DNA from: Chelatococcus reniformis
GTDB lineage: Bacteria > Pseudomonadota > Alphaproteobacteria > Rhizobiales > Beijerinckiaceae
Direction of reading: 5' to 3'
DNA length: 64,000 nt
Assembly (NCBI RefSeq): GCF_014640075.1
Contig: NZ_BMGG01000002.1
Span: 124,001-188,000 of the forward strand
Below the pieces are notes generated by a model, which did no database searches, was not told the origin of the DNA, and saw nothing but the letters and a program-made list of their open reading frames with translations. Position numbers and translations under genes: made by a program. Within the stretch, counting starts at the first letter, position 1. Each line of letters begins with the position of its first letter. Shown one piece after another: positions 54,711 through 63,844 of this stretch.

Positions 54711-55181
54711 ATGACGATGACCGAAGCTTCAGCCTCTCGCCCCCGCGCGCCGACGGCGGGCGACTACGCCGTCGTCCCAGGCTCGCTCGGGCCGCGCCGC
54801 GACTTTCGCATCAGCGTCGGCCTGCGCGAGGGCTGGGACCCGGAGGGTCGCGTCTTCGACGTGTCCGAGGCGGTGCGTACCGCCCGCGCCTGGATGAGGC
54901 GCCGGGTCGAGGCGGGCAGGCCGGCGCTGTCCGGGATGTTCACCCGCGCCGAGGTGACCTATGCATGGCCGCGCCGCGACGGCACCGTCGGCTCCGATCG
55001 CGAGCCCGTGGCGCTGTTCACCGGCGAGGCCGTGCACGCTTATCTCGGCCATCTGCCCGACGCGACGATCGAGGCTATGCTGAACGAGCTCGCGACAGAG
55101 CTCGGCGCCGCCCTGGGGCAGGAGCGCATCTATGTGGCATTCGCCGACAGGACGTGGATCCTGGACGCCGGGGAGCGTTGA
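54711..55181 (+). CDS. Unknown 156-residue protein
   Basis: No family was recognised. The sequence is soluble and mixed alpha/beta: DYAVVPGSLGPRRDFRISVGL, VFDVSEAVRTARAWMRRR, AEVTYAWPRRDG, ALFTGEAVHAYLGHLPDA, MLNELATELGAALGQERIYVAF and the C-terminal DRTWILDAGER. The ribosome site is weak; ATG 54711 and 54717 are both possible. A decayed copy of its last 20 or so codons lies at 56309-56398 with repeat D beside it, so the gene was once duplicated. It is followed after 214 bases by an SDR gene. Confidence 0.65.
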   Translation: MTMTEASASRPRAPTAGDYAVVPGSLGPRRDFRISVGLREGWDPEGRVFDVSEAVRTARAWMRRRVEAGRPALSGMFTRAEVTYAWPRRDGTVGSDREPVALFTGEAVHAYLGHLPDATIEAMLNELATELGAALGQERIYVAFADRTWILDAGER

Positions 55182-55395
55182 TGCCCATGGTTGTCGTTGG
55201 CCAACGCCAAGCGAAAGATCTCGGCCGCGCCGCGCTTGAGGGCCGTCGACGATCAGACCGGCATTTCGGGCGCCGACCAGATCATCGCCGAGAGGCGGGT
55301 GGCCCGCCGATGACCGTCGAGGAGTTCGTCGCATCGCCCGGGGCCGGGCTTCGACGGGCTCGCTCCGACGGTGCAACCTTCGCAGGGGAAGCAGG

Positions 55396-56172
55396 ATGAA
55401 CATCGACCTTTCAGGCAAAGTCGCCCTCGTCACCGGGTCCACCGAGGGCATCGGATTCGCCATCGCCCGCGGACTTCACGCTGCCGGTGCCGCGGTGGTG
55501 GTCAACGGTCGCACCAGGCAGAAGGTCGACGCGGCCGTGGCACGGCTCGGCGATCGCGCGCGCGGCCAAGCCATCGATCTCGCGACGTCAGAGGGGTGCG
55601 CGGCGCTGATCGGGGCCGAACCCGCGCCAGATATCGTCGTCAGCAACCTCGGCATCTTCCAGCCGCTCGATTTCTTCGAGACCGATGATGCCGTCTGGGA
55701 TCGCCATTGGCAGGTGAACGTCATGGCCGGGGTGCGCCTCGCGCGCGCCTACCTGCCGAGAATGGCCGACAAGGCGTGGGGCCGGTTCATCTTCCTCGGC
55801 TCGGAATCCGCCTTCAACATCCCCGCCGAGATGATTCACTACGGGGTCAGCAAGACGGCCGACGTGGCTCTCGCACGCGGACTTGCCAAGCGCATGGCCG
55901 GCACAGGGGTGACGGTCAATTCGGTCTTGCCCGGCCCGACCTTCTCCGAGGGCGTTGCCGAGATGCTCAAGGACCGCGTCACGGCCGAGCGGTCGCTCGA
56001 AGAGGCCGGCATCGACTTCGTCAAGACGCATCGGCCCACCTCCATCCTTCAGCGCCCCGCCACCGTCGAGGAGGTCGCGAATATGGTGGTCTACGTCGCA
56101 TCCAAACAGGCGTCGGCGACGACCGGTGCGGCGTTGCGCGTCGACGGCGGCGTTGTGGATTTCATCGTCTAG
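55396..56172 (+). CDS. SDR-family oxidoreductase
   Basis: 258 residues. LVTGSTEGIGFAIARGL, with VVVNGRTRQK after strand 2 (Arg, suggesting NADP preference), SNLGIF in place of NNAG, Ser in FLGSESAFN and YGVSK. The substitution of NNAG by SNLG and the C-terminal GAALRVDGGVVDFIV mark a subgroup common in proteobacteria. The TAG stop is formed by the end of repeat copy D. AGGGGAAGCAGG precedes the ATG. Confidence 0.88.
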   Translation: MNIDLSGKVALVTGSTEGIGFAIARGLHAAGAAVVVNGRTRQKVDAAVARLGDRARGQAIDLATSEGCAALIGAEPAPDIVVSNLGIFQPLDFFETDDAVWDRHWQVNVMAGVRLARAYLPRMADKAWGRFIFLGSESAFNIPAEMIHYGVSKTADVALARGLAKRMAGTGVTVNSVLPGPTFSEGVAEMLKDRVTAERSLEEAGIDFVKTHRPTSILQRPATVEEVANMVVYVASKQASATTGAALRVDGGVVDFIV

Positions 56173-56273
56173 AAGCACTTCCGCGTTTCTTCGAATCGCC
56201 GAACGCTCTGTCTGTTTGATTTGTCGCGTTTTCTTCACGCGAACCGGCGTCCGCTTCGCGCAAAACGCTTCAG
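56169..56273 (-). repeat. RIME-like palindromic repeat, family 1, copy D
   Basis: Reverse orientation, with CACTTCCGCGTTTCTTCGAATC and the TTTTCTTCACGCGAACCGG words of the family. Its first bases make the stop codon of the SDR gene, and it lies directly before the gene remnant at 56309. Confidence 0.85.
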
Positions 56274-56308
56274 CGCAGGATCGAACGCCCGACGGGGCTC
56301 GGCGCGTC

Positions 56309-56398
56309 GTGGGGCAGGAGCGCATCCACGTGGCTTTCGACGAATGCACGTGGATCCTGGAAGCGGGGCACCCAGACGGGGGCTATGCGCGCAGATGG
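56309..56398 (+). pseudogene. Remnant of a duplicate of the 54711 gene (3' end)
   Basis: GQERIHVAFDECTWILEAG matches GQERIYVAFADRTWILDAG, the C-terminus of the intact protein, at 14 of 19 positions. The 5' part is gone and replaced by repeat copy D. The frame reads past the original stop position into the antisense of the VOC gene, so it is non-functional. Confidence 0.7.
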
Positions 56399-56776
56399 TC
56401 AGAGCGGCTGGCCGACGTCGATGCGGTTGCCGTCGGGATCCTCGAACACGAAGGCCCGCAGGCCGTAGTCCTTGTTCGCCAGTCGCTTGATGATGCGGAG
56501 CCCATGGCGCTCGCACAGGGCATAGAACGCGTCGACATCGCCCACCATCATGTGGGCGACATTGAACGGCGGCGCCCTGTGCCGGGGCTGCAAGGTGAGG
56601 TGCAACTCGGCTTGGTCGCGTTTCAGGATCATGAAGCCGACAGGGTCTCCGTTCTGGAAGGTCGTGGTGAAGCCGAGCACGCTCGTGTAGAAGTCCCGCG
56701 CCCTCTGGATGTCCTTGACAGGCAACATCGCCGCGATCCGCCCGAAGCGGATGCCGTGGTCATCGCCGTCGCTCAT
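56399..56776 (-). CDS. VOC-superfamily (glyoxalase/bleomycin-resistance-like) protein
   Basis: 125 residues with paired beta-alpha-beta-beta-beta modules: AAMLPVKDIQRARDFYTSVLGFTTTFQ, then LHLTLQPRHRAPP, AHMMVGDVDAFYALCERHG and RAFVFEDPDGNRIDVGQ. Members isomerise, cleave or sequester small toxic molecules, usually with a metal. The ATG at 56776 is chosen because family similarity begins there. It is isolated between repeat E and the gene remnant. Confidence 0.85.
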   Translation of the reverse strand: MSDGDDHGIRFGRIAAMLPVKDIQRARDFYTSVLGFTTTFQNGDPVGFMILKRDQAELHLTLQPRHRAPPFNVAHMMVGDVDAFYALCERHGLRIIKRLANKDYGLRAFVFEDPDGNRIDVGQPL

Positions 56777-56933
56777 CGCATACACCTCTGCGTGGAAGAC
56801 GCCGGCGACGGTACGGGCGGTGCCGATACGCTGCTGCGCTCCGATCCCTGGGAAGGTGAGGCGGTGCTCGTTGATATAATCTACGGCCGGCTCCGAAAAA
56901 CGACAACACGTTCCTTTGTCGTCTTGCGCCCCT

Positions 56934-57031
56934 ATGGCATTTTCGAGCGAAGTGGACGCCGGTTCGCGTGAAGAAAATGCGATAAAAAAATAAGTAGAGC
57001 ATTTCCGCGATTCGGAGAAACGCGGAATTGC
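56934..57031 (+). repeat. RIME-like palindromic repeat, family 1, copy E
   Basis: Forward orientation (GCATTTTCGAGCGAAGTGG, then GTGAAGAAAATGCGATAAAA and the diverged right stem). It lies just after the RND pump stop (57056 end of gene), where its stems could terminate that transcript. Confidence 0.82.
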
Positions 57032-57055
57032 CCGCACGTGAGGGTGGATTCGGAT

Positions 57056-60000
57056 TCAGTGTGGCGTGCTGGGCGCAGCCGGCGTCTCGGGCTTGATCTG
57101 CTTGTGCTTGCCCTTGAGCCGCTCGCGCAGGCTTTGGAAGGTCACGTAGAGCGCCGGGATGACGAAGATGCCGATGAACGACGCGGCGATCATGCCACCG
57201 AACACCGGCGTGCTGACGTTGCGTCGCGCCAGCATGGCCGCTCCCGTCCCGATGACCAGCGGCAGCAGGCCGAGGATGAAGGCGAACGACGTCATCATCA
57301 CCGGCCGGAAGCGTAGCCGCGCACCTTCGGTCGCCGCCTCGAGCAGCGGCACGCCGTGTTCGCGCCGCTCCTTGGCGAACTCGACGATGAGGATGCCGTT
57401 CTTCGCAGCGAGCCCGATGAGCACGACCATGCCGATCTGGGCATAGAGATCGAGCGTCAGCCCGGCGAGCACGATCGAGGCGAACGCGCCGACGATGCCG
57501 ACGGCGACGGATAGCAGGACGGGCACGGGTATGGTCCAGCTCTCGTAGAGCGCCACGAGGAACAGGTACGCGAAGAGCAGCGCGAAGCCGAGGATGACGG
57601 TGGTCTGCCCTTCGGCCCGCTTCTCCTGGAAGGAGACGTCCGTCCAGGCGCCGCGGTAGCCGGCAGGCAGCGCCTTGGCCGCCACCTCGTCCATGGCCCG
57701 CAGGGCCTGGCCCGACGAGACGCCCGGGGCAGGGCTGCCCTGCACCGTCACCGCGAGGCGGTTGTTGTAGCGGATCAAGGCCTGGGGGCCGACGATGACG
57801 CGGGCTTCGGCGAGGCTGCGCATGGGCACCATCTCGCCCGAGGCACTGCGCACGTTGATGCGGTTGATGTCGTCGACCGACTTGCGGTCCTGTGCCTCGG
57901 CCTGCACCTGCACCTGCCAGGTGCGGCCGAACAGGTTGACGTCGTTGACGTAGATGCCGCCAAGCGAGGCCTGCAGCGCCTGGAAGATGCTGCTGGTGGA
58001 GACCCCGAGGATCTGGGCCTTGTCGCGGTCGATGTCGAGGAACACCGACGGCGTCGTCGCGGAAAAGGTGCTGAACACGCGCGTCAGCCGCGGATCCTGG
58101 TTGGCGGCGATCAACAGTCCGCGCAACGCCTGGGCCATGGCCTTGGGATCGCCGCCGGCGACGTCCTGCACCACGTAGCTGAAGCCGCCGCCGGTGCCGA
58201 GGCCGATGATCGGTGGCGGCGCCAACGGCAGGGCGCGGGCCCCGCGCACTGCCGCGAACTTCTGGCCGAGCCGGGCGATCACCGCCGGCGCCGTCGCGGA
58301 GGGATCCTCCCGTTCCGCGAACGGCTTCAGGGTGACGATGATGAAGCCGGCGTTGGGCTGCGAGTAGTTGTCGACGAAGTTGAGGCCGATGATCGAGGAG
58401 TAATCGGCAATGGCCTCCTCTTGCTTGAGGATCGCCTCGACCTGCGCGATGGCCTCGCCGGAGCGGCCGATCGAGGCGCCGTCAGGCAACTGCACGACGA
58501 CGAAGAAGGCGCCCTGGTCCTCCTCCGGCAGAAAGCCGGTGGGCGTGATGCGGGCGAGGGCATAGGTGCCGCCCAGCGCGGCCGCGACCAGCACCAGGCC
58601 GAGGATGGAAATGCGCACGAGCCGGGCGACGACGGCGCCATAGCGGTCCCGCACCCAGTCGATGCCGCGCATGAGGGCACCGATCGGCCCGCGCCGGGGC
58701 CCATGGTGGGGTTTCAGCAGGATGGCGCATAGCGCCGGCGACAGCGTCAACGCGTTGATCGCCGACAGGAACATGGCGACGGCGACGGTGACGGCGAACT
58801 GCCGGAAGAGCTCCCCGGAGATGCCCGGAATGAAGGCGACCGGCACGAACACCGACAGCAGCACGAGGGTGATGGCGATGATGGGGGCGGTGATGGTCTT
58901 CATCGCCTCCTTGGTGGCTTCGGCCGGCGTGAGGTCCGGCCGCTCCTCCATCTTCGCCTCCACCGCCTCCACCACGACGATCGCGTCATCGACGACGATG
59001 CCGATGGCCAGCACCAGGGCGAGCAGCGACACGGTGTTGGCCGAATAGCCGATGGCGTTGAGCACGACGAAGGTGCCGATCAGGCTGACCGGCACCGCGA
59101 CGGTGGGGATCAGCGTGGCGCGGAAGTTGCCGAGGAACAGGAAGACGACGAGCACGACGAGCGCGAAGGCTTCCAGCAGGGTGTGCTGGACCACCTCGAT
59201 CGTTGCCTTGACGAACGTGGTCGGGTCGTAGGTGACCTTCCAGGCGAGGCCGTCCGGGAATGACTTGGCCGCCTCGTCCATGCGCTTCTTCACGGCATCC
59301 AGGGCGGTGAGAGCGTTGGCGCCGGGGCTTTGGTAAATGCCGATGAGTGTCGCCGCCTGGCCGTTGAGGCGGGTCGAACGGTCGAGGTTGGAGGCGCCGA
59401 GCTCGACGCGGGCCACGTCGGAGAGCCGCAGCACCGAGCCGTCCGGGTTGGTGCGGACGACGATCTTCTCGAATTCGGGGATCGAGGTCAGTCGTCCCTT
59501 GGTCTGGATGTTGAGCTGGAGCTGCTGATCGTCGGAGATCGGCCGGGCGCCGATGCGGCCGACCGCCGCCTGCACGTTCTGCCCGCCGATGGCATTGGTG
59601 ATGTCGCTGCTGGTGAGCCCGAGGCCGGTCAGCCGGTCGGTCTGCACCCACACGCGGATGGCATAGTCCTGCGCGCCGAACAGTTTGGCATCGCCGATGC
59701 CGGGCGTGCTCTTGATGTCATCGAGCAGATTGATGGTGGCGTAGTTGGAGATGAACAATTCGTCGTAGTTGCCCTTCGGCGCATAAAGCGCGATCACGCC
59801 GAGCAGCGCCGACGACTGCTTCTTGACGCGCACGCCCTGGCGCCGCACGTCCTCCGGCAGCTTCGAGAGCGCCACCTGCACGCGATTGTTGACGTTGACC
59901 GTGTTGATGTCGGGGTCGGTGCCGAGCTCGAACGACACGAGCAGCGAATAGCTGCCGTCATTGCCGTTGACGCTCTTCATGTAGATCATCTTGTCGACGC

Positions 60001-60214
60001 CGACGACCTCGCTCTCCAGGGGCTGGCCGATGGTCGACTCGACGACGGCAGCCGAGGCGCCGGGGTATGTCGTCGACACGGACACCTGCGGCGGCACGAT
60101 GTCCGGATACTGGGCGATGGGGATCGACAGCAGCGACACGATGCCGGCAATGACGGTGACCAGCGCGATGACGACCGCGAGCCGAGGCCGGTCGACGAAG
60201 ACGGAGGAGAGCAA
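57056..60214 (-). CDS. RND-family multidrug efflux transporter (AcrB/MexB type)
   Basis: 1052 residues, full length for the HAE1 class, from a TTG with GGAG eight bases upstream. It begins [28 protein letters not shown]; helix 4 carries the proton-relay aspartates ([17 protein letters not shown]) and helix 10 the lysine ([24 protein letters not shown]). The [19 protein letters not shown] and porter-domain motifs are intact. It exports drugs or metabolites with the adaptor encoded five bases upstream. No outer-membrane factor gene is nearby, so it must share one. Confidence 0.94.
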   Translation of the reverse strand: MLSSVFVDRPRLAVVIALVTVIAGIVSLLSIPIAQYPDIVPPQVSVSTTYPGASAAVVESTIGQPLESEVVGVDKMIYMKSVNGNDGSYSLLVSFELGTDPDINTVNVNNRVQVALSKLPEDVRRQGVRVKKQSSALLGVIALYAPKGNYDELFISNYATINLLDDIKSTPGIGDAKLFGAQDYAIRVWVQTDRLTGLGLTSSDITNAIGGQNVQAAVGRIGARPISDDQQLQLNIQTKGRLTSIPEFEKIVVRTNPDGSVLRLSDVARVELGASNLDRSTRLNGQAATLIGIYQSPGANALTALDAVKKRMDEAAKSFPDGLAWKVTYDPTTFVKATIEVVQHTLLEAFALVVLVVFLFLGNFRATLIPTVAVPVSLIGTFVVLNAIGYSANTVSLLALVLAIGIVVDDAIVVVEAVEAKMEERPDLTPAEATKEAMKTITAPIIAITLVLLSVFVPVAFIPGISGELFRQFAVTVAVAMFLSAINALTLSPALCAILLKPHHGPRRGPIGALMRGIDWVRDRYGAVVARLVRISILGLVLVAAALGGTYALARITPTGFLPEEDQGAFFVVVQLPDGASIGRSGEAIAQVEAILKQEEAIADYSSIIGLNFVDNYSQPNAGFIIVTLKPFAEREDPSATAPAVIARLGQKFAAVRGARALPLAPPPIIGLGTGGGFSYVVQDVAGGDPKAMAQALRGLLIAANQDPRLTRVFSTFSATTPSVFLDIDRDKAQILGVSTSSIFQALQASLGGIYVNDVNLFGRTWQVQVQAEAQDRKSVDDINRINVRSASGEMVPMRSLAEARVIVGPQALIRYNNRLAVTVQGSPAPGVSSGQALRAMDEVAAKALPAGYRGAWTDVSFQEKRAEGQTTVILGFALLFAYLFLVALYESWTIPVPVLLSVAVGIVGAFASIVLAGLTLDLYAQIGMVVLIGLAAKNGILIVEFAKERREHGVPLLEAATEGARLRFRPVMMTSFAFILGLLPLVIGTGAAMLARRNVSTPVFGGMIAASFIGIFVIPALYVTFQSLRERLKGKHKQIKPETPAAPSTPH

Positions 60215-60218
60215 GGCG

Positions 60219-61346
60219 TCAGCTCCGCGAGGCGAGGGGGGTGACGGGGCTCGCCGTCACCGGCGTGCCGGGCCGTAGGCCCTCCACGCCCTCGACCACG
60301 ACCTGCTCGCCGCCGTTCAATCCGGATTGAATGATAGCGTTGGCGCCGCGCTCGCCGGCGAGCGCGACCCGCCGCACGACTGCCTTGCCGTCCTCGACGA
60401 CGAATACATAGACGCCCTGCTGGTCGGCAATTAACGCAGCCTGCGGGACAAGGACGGCTTCCTCGGCCTTGGTGCCAGCGATCTGGGCGCGCACGAGCTG
60501 GCCGTCGATCAGCGTGCCCGAGGGATTGGGCACGCTGGCCCGCACGGCGACCGTATCGGTGCCGCGATCGACACTGGTGTCGATGAAGTTGATCCGGCCA
60601 GGCTTGTCGTAGGTCGCACCGTTGGAGAACGAGATCTTGACGCCGAGCGCTTCGCCGGCCGCCCGCCGCTCGTCCGCCTGGATGTCGAGAAACTCCCGCT
60701 GGCTCACCGGAATGACGACATACATCGGATCCTGGCTGACGATGGTGGCGAGCGGGCCGCTCTCGGGCCCGACGACGTTGCCCTTGGTTGCCTTGGTGCG
60801 GCCGATGACGCCGGCGATCGGTGCCGTGATGTCGGTGTAGCCGAGGTTGATTTTCGCCGTTTCGAGCGAGGCCTGGGCGATGGCGGCATCGCCTTTTGCG
60901 GTCTCCTCCTCCGCCACCCGCTGATCGCGCACGGCAGCCGAACCCGACTGGCTGCGCAGCAGCTCTTCGGCCCGCTTGCGCTGGGCCGAGGCGTTCATCA
61001 CCTGGCCGTTGGCCTTGAGCAGTGCGCCCTGCGCCTGCTCGACGGCCGCCACGAACGGCGGCTTCTCCAGGCGGTAGAGGGAGGCGCCGGCCTCGACCTT
61101 GTCGCCTTCCTTGAACAACACGGCGTCGATAAAGCCGGTGACCCGGGCCCTGACCTCGACGCGCTCCACCGCTTCGACGCGCCCGACGAAGTCCAATGCC
61201 TTGGTCACCGGCTGTCTGGTCGCGATCACCGTGCCGACGCGCACGCTGGCAGGCGTCTGACCCAGCGCGCGTTCGAGCCCCGGCGCCAATATGAGGAGAG
61301 CCGTCAACAGTGTCGTTAGCCCGGCGGCAGTCCATTCGCGGGACAT
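60219..61346 (-). CDS. RND efflux periplasmic adaptor (AcrA/MexA type)
   Basis: 375 residues. An N-terminal signal-like helix ([20 protein letters not shown]) without a lipobox cysteine, so the protein is probably not a lipoprotein, unlike AcrA. The lipoyl/barrel-sandwich and hairpin pieces are [40 protein letters not shown] and [22 protein letters not shown]. First gene of the pump operon; the ATG at 61346 has AAGGA upstream (a GTG at 61367 is an alternative). Confidence 0.92.
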   Translation of the reverse strand: MSREWTAAGLTTLLTALLILAPGLERALGQTPASVRVGTVIATRQPVTKALDFVGRVEAVERVEVRARVTGFIDAVLFKEGDKVEAGASLYRLEKPPFVAAVEQAQGALLKANGQVMNASAQRKRAEELLRSQSGSAAVRDQRVAEEETAKGDAAIAQASLETAKINLGYTDITAPIAGVIGRTKATKGNVVGPESGPLATIVSQDPMYVVIPVSQREFLDIQADERRAAGEALGVKISFSNGATYDKPGRINFIDTSVDRGTDTVAVRASVPNPSGTLIDGQLVRAQIAGTKAEEAVLVPQAALIADQQGVYVFVVEDGKAVVRRVALAGERGANAIIQSGLNGGEQVVVEGVEGLRPGTPVTASPVTPLASRS

Positions 61347-61430
61347 GGGATTTTCCTTGTTGGCCACGAGCGGGCGGCTTGAACTTGGCTTTAGCGACCG
61401 GCCAGAACCTGGAGCCGGGCGATAGGGCCG

Positions 61431-62216
61431 TCAATACAATTCCGGCACCTTGTGCCTGGCGTAGTCCGCCTCCTTGTAGCCCCCAGGCTTCTGGCGCTTG
61501 GGCAGCTTGATGTCCTCGCGCGGCACCTCCTTGTATGGAATGTGACTAAGGAGATGCGAAATAATGTTGAGCCGCGCGCGCTTCTTATTGTCTGATCGCG
61601 CCACAAACCAGGGCGCCCACTCCGTATCGGTTGCCGCGAACATCTCGTCGCGGGCCCGCGCGTAGTCGTACCAGCGTGAGTAGGATTCCAGGTCCATCGG
61701 CGAGAGCTTCCACACCTTGCGCGGATCGTCGATGCGATCCTTCATCCGCCGGGTCTGTTCTTCTTCCGAAACCTCGAGCCAGTATTTGAGCATGATGATG
61801 CCCGACTCCACCGCGGCGCGCTCGACGAGGGGCGTTCCGCGGAGAAACTTCTGCACCTGCTCGTCGCTGGTGAAGCCCATGACGCGCTCGACACCGGCGC
61901 GGTTGTACCAGGAGCGGTCGAAGATCATGATCTCACCCGCGGCCGGGAACAGCGGCAGGTAGCGCTGGATAAACATCTGGGACTTTTCCCGGTCGGTCGG
62001 CGGCGGCAGCGCCACCACGCGAAAGACCCTGGGGCTCACCCGTTCCATGATCGCCTTGATGACACCGCCCTTGCCGGCGCCGTCCCGCCCCTCGAAGACG
62101 ATGCACACCTTGGCGCCCGTGTGCTTCGCCCAGAGTTGCAGCTTCACCAGCTCGATATGGAGCTCCTCGAGCTTGCGCGCATAGGCTTTGCGCGACAGTG
62201 GCACCGGCATGTCCAT
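61431..62216 (-). CDS. ppk2: Polyphosphate kinase 2 (class I PPK2)
   Basis: 261 residues with one PPK2 domain. Walker A is VFEGRDGAGKGGVIKAI, Walker B FDRSWYNRAGVERVMG, with the lid in EEEQTRRMKDRIDDPRKVWKLSPMDLESYSRWYDYARA. Class I enzymes phosphorylate nucleoside diphosphates from polyphosphate. GGGAGGG lies upstream of the ATG. It is followed upstream by a partner gene 24 bases away that is commonly found next to PPK2 in relatives. Confidence 0.93.
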   Translation of the reverse strand: MDMPVPLSRKAYARKLEELHIELVKLQLWAKHTGAKVCIVFEGRDGAGKGGVIKAIMERVSPRVFRVVALPPPTDREKSQMFIQRYLPLFPAAGEIMIFDRSWYNRAGVERVMGFTSDEQVQKFLRGTPLVERAAVESGIIMLKYWLEVSEEEQTRRMKDRIDDPRKVWKLSPMDLESYSRWYDYARARDEMFAATDTEWAPWFVARSDNKKRARLNIISHLLSHIPYKEVPREDIKLPKRQKPGGYKEADYARHKVPELY

Positions 62217-62240
62217 GGCGCGCCCTCCCTTAGTAGGCCG

Positions 62241-62723
62241 TCAGTCCCAGTGGAGAAAGAAGCCGATGTCGCCGGGCAGGCCCCCCGGCCAGTCCATGAT
62301 GATCGCCTTCAGCTTGAAGTTCGCGGGCTGCAGCTGGTCCCGCCAGAGCTCATAGGCCTGGCGCGGGCGCCCCGTCAGCGTGTCCGGCCAGCCAGACTCC
62401 GAGTTGTTGATGGCACGCCCCTTGTCCGAGCACAGATCGTTGGGGAAGCGCATCACCATGAGCTCGGTGTCGCCGCGCTGGGCGGCGCTGCGCAGGCGCG
62501 CCATCAGATTGTGCACGATCTCACGCAGTCGCTCGGGCGTCGCGTCGATGGGCTGTGCCAAGGTCTTCGCAAGCTCGGCCCGCGCCCTGTCGGCCCGATC
62601 CATGGCGGAGACGAACTGGGCCGCCTTCGCCATCTGCATTTCCTGCATGTAGTGACGGAGGTCATCGGCTGACATGAAGGTCTCGTCGCCGAGATCGTGA
62701 TGCTCAACTGCTTGCGACGACAT
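62241..62723 (-). CDS. Conserved hypothetical protein adjacent to PPK2
   Basis: 160 residues, no named domain recognised. It has an N-terminal helical half (FMSADDLRHYMQEMQMAKAAQFVSAMDRADRARAELAKTL) and a compact C-terminal half (MVMRFPNDLCSDKGRAINNSESGWPDTLTGRPRQAYELW, ending DIGFFLHW). The strong AGGAGGGGAAG site and 24-base gap to ppk2 suggest a shared transcript. A role in polyphosphate metabolism is guessed from position only. Confidence 0.7.
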   Translation of the reverse strand: MSSQAVEHHDLGDETFMSADDLRHYMQEMQMAKAAQFVSAMDRADRARAELAKTLAQPIDATPERLREIVHNLMARLRSAAQRGDTELMVMRFPNDLCSDKGRAINNSESGWPDTLTGRPRQAYELWRDQLQPANFKLKAIIMDWPGGLPGDIGFFLHWD

Positions 62724-62770
62724 CGCTTCCCCTCCTTCTTATTGCAGAGGCTAATTTGCCCGCTTCCAGA

Positions 62771-63199
62771 CTAGCGCCGCACATCCGCAGCACCGCATTT
62801 TCGATAGCTGCTCCCGACAGTGTCCGTGAGGCTTGTGTAACGCCGCAATTCGGCAGCGGAACGAGACGCCAGGATGGCCTTCATCTCTTCGCTGGCGACG
62901 GCGTTGGTGCAAGCGAGATCAAGCACGCGCCGGTCGCCCGACCGTTTCGTCGCCTTGATTGCGCACGATGCGAGCGGCGTCTGGAGGCGGTTCCCGGCGA
63001 TGATGAAAGCGGCGGTGAAGGCGCTCGCACTCGGCTTGAAGGCGAGCCCCTTGCCAGTGGACACGAAGACGTCTTGGCAGGTGCCGCCCTGCTCGAGCCA
63101 GGCACCTTGAAATTCCGCCGCGGTCGAGCCGGTCGGCACCCCCACAAGAGAGAGGAGTGCCACCAGCCCGCCTGTCCAGATGAGCATCTGCGTGCGCAC
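62771..63199 (-). CDS. Small secreted cysteine-containing protein
   Basis: 142 residues from a GTG at 63199 with GGGAGGG upstream. A signal peptide (MLIWTGGLVALLSLVGVPTGSTAA) leads to a mature domain of about 115 residues with four cysteines (GGTCQDVF, LASCAIKA, LACTNAV, YRKCGA), enough for two disulfide bonds. It should act in the periplasm. No family recognised. Located 47 bases before the PPK2-partner gene and in the same direction. Confidence 0.7.
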   Translation of the reverse strand: MRTQMLIWTGGLVALLSLVGVPTGSTAAEFQGAWLEQGGTCQDVFVSTGKGLAFKPSASAFTAAFIIAGNRLQTPLASCAIKATKRSGDRRVLDLACTNAVASEEMKAILASRSAAELRRYTSLTDTVGSSYRKCGAADVRR

Positions 63200-63844
63200 A
63201 GCTTGGTCCCTCCCGCGAACAGCGTGCCGTCGCGCAACAACGCTCACTTCATGAGCCATTCTTATCTCGACAGCATGCCAAATCGTCTCAATTCTGTCCA
63301 ACGAAAGGCCTGCCTTCCGACGGCAGAAAACTTTATCTTGGCAGTATGGCAAAGTGCTCGTTGGCTGTCCAACGGCAAGTGCGCGGCCCGCGGGCGCATC
63401 TCTTCTGACGAGGGACCGTCCCGACCCTGTGCGGCGCACCTCGTTCGGACGTTGAACAGGCAGGAAGGTGACGTGCCGGCAAGGCGGATGACAGGCCCGC
63501 GCGCGACGCTCAGAGCTGCGGCTATACGACCACCGCCTTGCTCGCTACCGCGCCCTTCGCGCCGTCCCGCTCAATGTAAGCTACAGCTTCGCATCGGGTA
63601 GATGAATACTTATCGAGGTGAGCGGTATCCGATGTTCTGGCTGGGGGCTGGCCGGCGCACATCGCTCCTGTCCGAGCGCCGCTCCAGATCGAACGACTTG
63701 GAACATCCCGATCAGATCGTTCCATCCGATCGGGAAATGCACTCGGCGCGAGCGCCGCTGCAGGATATGGAGCAGCCATCCCCATCCAGTCAGGCTCGGA
63801 CGCGCGAGCCATCGGACGTCAGGCCGCAACGCCAAGGAGGAACC
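63200..63844. other. 645-bp divergent intergenic region without a gene
   Basis: It separates the minus-strand secreted-protein gene from the plus-strand NTPase gene, so it should hold both promoters. A reverse copy of repeat family 2 occupies about 63679-63740. No promoter could be assigned with confidence and the open frames here look accidental. Confidence 0.5.
63679..63740 (-). repeat. Palindromic repeat family 2, reverse copy
   Basis: The words GCTCCAGAT and GAACGACTTGGAACAT are followed by the hairpin TCCCGATC/GATCGGGA (63706-63735). On the other strand this gives hairpin, spacer, ATCTGGAGC, the same order as copy 1 at 51591. Confidence 0.55.

Noticed and set aside
63333-63365. Sigma-54-like TGGCA spacing in the final intergenic region
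   Set aside because: The -12 half (TTGC) is not at the required distance; judged chance.
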